DNA of 7,974 nucleotides from Pelotomaculum sp. Its GTDB lineage: Bacteria > Bacillota > Desulfotomaculia > Desulfotomaculales > Pelotomaculaceae. The stretch covers positions 1 to 7,974 of the forward strand of contig JALHFC010000055.1 of assembly GCA_022839445.1 (NCBI GenBank). The letters run 5' to 3'. The notes beneath the pieces are model-generated. The model searched no databases, had not been told where the DNA came from, and saw only the letters and a program-made list of their open reading frames with translations. Below are positions 5,233 to 7,974 of this stretch, in pieces. The position numbers were made by a program, and so were the translations under genes. Positions within the stretch are counted from its first letter, which is position 1. The number at the start of each line of letters is the position of its first letter.

Positions 5233-7917
5233 TTAAATATTTTTAACGTCGTACCAGCTAGGGCCGGCTTTTATATCCACAACAAGGGGGACATCCATTT
5301 TTAGCGCATTTTCCATGCAATGTTTGACGACTTCATACAACCGGTCTATTTCTTCCGCCGGGGAGTCGAAAATCAGCTCATCATGGACCTGCAGGATCAT
5401 TTTCGCTTTGAGGCCGTGCGCAGGCAGTTCACGGGAAATGTTGACCATCGCCAGTTTGATGATGTCCGCGGCGCTGCCCTGGATGGGCGTGTTCATGGCG
5501 GTGCGCTCACCGAAACTGCGCAATGTGCGGTTGGGGCTAAAAAGATCGGGCAGGTAACGCCGCCTGTTCAAAAGGGTAGTGACGTACCCCTTTTCCCTGG
5601 CTTCCCGGATGACCCGGTCAATGTACGTCTTCACCCCGGCGTAGCGGGCAAAGTAACTGTCGATATAGCTCCTGGCCTCCCGGCGCCCGACCTTGATGCT
5701 TTTAGCCAGGCCGAAATCGCTTTGTCCATATATAATGCCAAAATTGACCGCTTTGGCCTTGTTGCGCATCTCCCGGGTCACTTCCTCCGGTTTTACGCCG
5801 AACACCTCGGCTGCAGTTCTAGTGTGGATATCTTCCCCTTTTTTAAATGAATCTATTAGTACGGGGTCCCCGCTAATATGGGCCAGCACGCGCAGTTCGA
5901 TCTGGGAGTAGTCCGCCGTCAAAAGCAAGTTGTCCGTGCGTGACGGGATAAAAACTTTTCTAATCAGGCGCCCTGCTTCCAGGCGGATCGGTATGTTCTG
6001 CAGGTTCGGCTCGGAGCTGGAGAGCCTGCCTGTGGCCGTAACCGTCTGGTGCAATGTTGTGTGCAATCGCCCGGTTTCATGGTCAATCAGGGCGGCCAGG
6101 CTGTCGGTGTAGGTGGACTTTAGTTTCATCAGTTGGCGGTACTCCAGTATTTTGGCAACAATATCATGGGACGCGGCTAGCTCGTCCAGCACCTCGGCGT
6201 CGGTGGAATACCCGGTTTTTGTTTTTTTAATGACCGGGAGCTTTAAATCTTCGAATAACACCCCGCCCAATTGCTTGGGGGAATTGATGTTGAATTCCCG
6301 GCCGGCCAGCCGGTATATTTCACCTTCCAGGTCATTTAACAGTTGGCCCAACTCTTTGGACATGGCTTCAAGCTGGTCTTTATCTACGGCTATACCCTCT
6401 ATTTCCATGCCGGCCAGGATTTGTGTCAGGGGTAGCTCCACGTCGTAATACAGTGGGTCCAGCTCGAAAAGTTTGAGCTTTTCATTCAGCATACCGGTGA
6501 GTTGAAATATACAGCGTGCCCTAGCGGGCAGTCCATCTTCACCACCGGGTAGCACCACGCCCAAATGCTCCAGGGACACATCTATAAGTTCCCGGTTAGG
6601 AGCAGCCGGGTTCAACAGGTAAGAGGCGATCATGGTGTCGAAGGCGGGACGCCTCAAACCTATGCCGTAGTGGTCCAGGCAACGGATTAGTTTTTTTGCG
6701 TTGTGGCAGTATATTTTAATACCGGAGTCCTCACAGACTAATTTTAACGTTTCCAGCGCCTGTTCCCGGTATTGCTCTCCCGGGTGGTGCGGTCCGGTCC
6801 TTGCCAACGGCGCGCAATTCATATAATAGACCTTGTCCTCTCCCAGCGCCAGCCCGGCCGCGATAATCCCGCCCTCGCTCCTGTCGCTTTCCACCGCCAA
6901 AGATAGCTTGCCCGACTTGCGCGCGGCCTTTAAAAATTTTTTTAAGTCTGCCGGTGTGTCCAGGCGCCGGTAGGTGACCGGGTATGTTTCCATGTCGGAT
7001 TCCGGCAGCGCCTGCCGGGCTGTTTTTACCTCAGGGCCTTTTTGCCTGCTGTCGTTTCGGAAAATAGACTTGATCAGCCTGTTGAACTCCAATTCCTTTA
7101 GGATCTCCAATAGTTCTTGATAGTCCGGCCCCTGCCAGCGGCATTGCCCGGGATCTTTTTCCAGGGGCGCGTTGCGGTCAATGGTAACCAGCCTTTTTGA
7201 CATTTCGGCCTGGTTTTGATGGGCTTGTACCTGCTCACCCAGGCGGCCTTTTAACTCTCCGGCGTGGGCCAGGACTTCCTCCAGGCTGCCGTATTTATTG
7301 AGGAGGCGCGCGGCCGTCTTCTCCCCGATCCCGGGAATGCCTGGTATGTTGTCGGAAGTGTCGCCGGTCAGCCCTCTAAAATCGGTATATTGTTCCGGGG
7401 TGATCCCGAACCTGTCCCGGACTTTTTCCGCATCATACTCGTCCAGCTCGCTGATCCCCTTTTTGGTCAACCTGACCCTGGTCAAAGGCGAAACCAACTG
7501 CAGGGCATCGCGATCTCCTGTTATGATAATGCTTTTTATGCCGGCCTGCTCAGCCCTGGTGGAAAGGGCGCCGATCAGGTCATCCGCTTCAAAGCCGTCG
7601 GCCTCAAAAATTTGTATGCGCATTGCCCGCAGCACATCTTTCAAGACCGGAAACTGCGGCCTCAAATCTTCCGGTGTCGGGCTGCGGTGCGCTTTGTAAT
7701 CTTCATATTCGTCATGGCGAAAAGTAACCTTACCCTTGTCAAACGCTACCGCAATCATGCCGGGGGACTCCCCGGCGATTATCTTTAAGAGCATATTGGT
7801 GAAGCCATATATGGCGTTGGTTACCAGACCCCGGCTGGTGGATAACGGCGGGATAGCATGAAATGCCCGGTGGGCCAGGCTGTTGCCGTCAATGATGATT
7901 ATGGTGTTTTTAGACAT
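5233..7917 (-). CDS. polA: DNA polymerase I
   Basis: PolA fills gaps in repair and removes RNA primers. The 894 residues are full length. The 5' nuclease domain (about 1-290) shows I-D-G-N-S (D10), F-D-K-G-K, E-A-D-D-L, T-G-D-R-D and G-D-T-S-D-N-I-P-G-I-P-G-I-G. The middle domain (about 315-490) has the 3'-5' exonuclease fold but not its active site. Motif I reads L-A-V-E-S-D where proofreading enzymes have F-D-T-E-T. The second motif has H-N-A-K-K-L with the aspartate replaced, and the third (R-C-I-F-Q) lacks its aspartate. The polymerase domain (about 510-894) is intact: T-A-T-G-R-L-S-S-S-E-P-N-L-Q-N-I-P, motif A A-D-Y-S-Q-I-E-L-R (Asp near 669), motif B with K-A-V-N-F-G-I-I-Y-G, and motif C V-H-D-E (844-847). 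The motif B phenylalanine predicts discrimination against dideoxynucleotides. It is thus a non-proofreading enzyme, as in Bacillus and Thermus. The ATG at 7917 has a weak, close AAGGTG upstream. mutM follows after 11 bases. Confidence 0.98.
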   Translation of the reverse strand: MSKNTIIIIDGNSLAHRAFHAIPPLSTSRGLVTNAIYGFTNMLLKIIAGESPGMIAVAFDKGKVTFRHDEYEDYKAHRSPTPEDLRPQFPVLKDVLRAMRIQIFEADGFEADDLIGALSTRAEQAGIKSIIITGDRDALQLVSPLTRVRLTKKGISELDEYDAEKVRDRFGITPEQYTDFRGLTGDTSDNIPGIPGIGEKTAARLLNKYGSLEEVLAHAGELKGRLGEQVQAHQNQAEMSKRLVTIDRNAPLEKDPGQCRWQGPDYQELLEILKELEFNRLIKSIFRNDSRQKGPEVKTARQALPESDMETYPVTYRRLDTPADLKKFLKAARKSGKLSLAVESDRSEGGIIAAGLALGEDKVYYMNCAPLARTGPHHPGEQYREQALETLKLVCEDSGIKIYCHNAKKLIRCLDHYGIGLRRPAFDTMIASYLLNPAAPNRELIDVSLEHLGVVLPGGEDGLPARARCIFQLTGMLNEKLKLFELDPLYYDVELPLTQILAGMEIEGIAVDKDQLEAMSKELGQLLNDLEGEIYRLAGREFNINSPKQLGGVLFEDLKLPVIKKTKTGYSTDAEVLDELAASHDIVAKILEYRQLMKLKSTYTDSLAALIDHETGRLHTTLHQTVTATGRLSSSEPNLQNIPIRLEAGRLIRKVFIPSRTDNLLLTADYSQIELRVLAHISGDPVLIDSFKKGEDIHTRTAAEVFGVKPEEVTREMRNKAKAVNFGIIYGQSDFGLAKSIKVGRREARSYIDSYFARYAGVKTYIDRVIREAREKGYVTTLLNRRRYLPDLFSPNRTLRSFGERTAMNTPIQGSAADIIKLAMVNISRELPAHGLKAKMILQVHDELIFDSPAEEIDRLYEVVKHCMENALKMDVPLVVDIKAGPSWYDVKNI

Positions 7918-7974
7918 GACACCTTAGCACCTGCCTCATAAAATAAAGTACCAAAACCCCAAGTCTTAATAAAA
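7918..7974. other. Upstream of polA, nothing assignable
   Basis: This A+T-rich edge would contain the polA promoter if it has its own. I see only weak matches (TTGGGG, 16 bases, TATGAG on the - strand) and do not call one. Confidence 0.3.

Noticed and set aside
5320..5850. 176-residue open frame on the + strand opposite polA
   Set aside because: It mirrors the conserved polymerase domain on the other strand. The composition follows polA codon bias and no motif is recognisable.
7264..7788. 174-residue open frame on the + strand opposite polA
   Set aside because: It is antisense to the conserved 5' nuclease domain, with no independent coding evidence.
1..7974. CRISPR array, tRNA, rRNA, insertion sequence or defence system
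   Set aside because: I saw no regularly spaced repeats, cloverleaf or rRNA sequence, transposase or defence-type proteins. Almost all of the window is explained by housekeeping genes.

Overview
The window looks like chromosomal DNA from a spore-forming Firmicute, most likely of the Desulfotomaculum/Pelotomaculum (Peptococcaceae) type. This is an inference from three things: the gene order polA-mutM-ytaF-coaE, which I recall from Bacillus and related endospore formers; the presence of the sporulation membrane protein YtaF; and the moderate base composition with many TTG/GTG starts. The species cannot be named from the sequence alone.

Layout. One gene lies on the + strand at the left edge (71-826), an unrecognised protein with features of the zinc-dependent phospholipase C fold. 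All other genes are on the - strand and read right to left. They are polA (7917-5233, DNA polymerase I), mutM (5221-4394, 8-oxoguanine glycosylase) and a strong intrinsic terminator (4386-4362). A 344-base gene-free stretch follows, holding several hairpins and the probable leader of the next gene. After it come ytaF (4049-3411, MntP-like membrane protein), coaE (3335-2691, dephospho-CoA kinase), a membrane-anchored lytic transglycosylase (2650-2063), psd (1965-1237, phosphatidylserine decarboxylase) and pssA (1240-839, phosphatidylserine synthase).

How they work together. polA and mutM form a tight two-gene repair unit, only 11 bases apart, closed by the terminator. psd and pssA overlap by four bases and encode consecutive steps of phosphatidylethanolamine synthesis: PssA makes phosphatidylserine and Psd decarboxylates it. 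A promoter-like sequence with a perfect TATAAT box stands just before psd. ytaF, coaE and the transglycosylase share direction but have gaps of 40-75 bases, so co-transcription is likely but not certain.

Most notable points. (1) The pssA frame is open, but the protein is only 133 residues. It lacks about 33 internal residues where relatives carry the D-G-x2-A-R half of the CDP-alcohol phosphotransferase motif, so it is probably catalytically dead or the result of an assembly collapse. (2) The ytaF ribosome binding site can be locked in a 12-base-pair stem that competes with an upstream hairpin, as in a translational riboswitch. (3) YtaF carries a textbook EF-hand loop between its two MntP-like halves. 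I found no clearly new multi-gene system; most of the window is ordinary housekeeping DNA.
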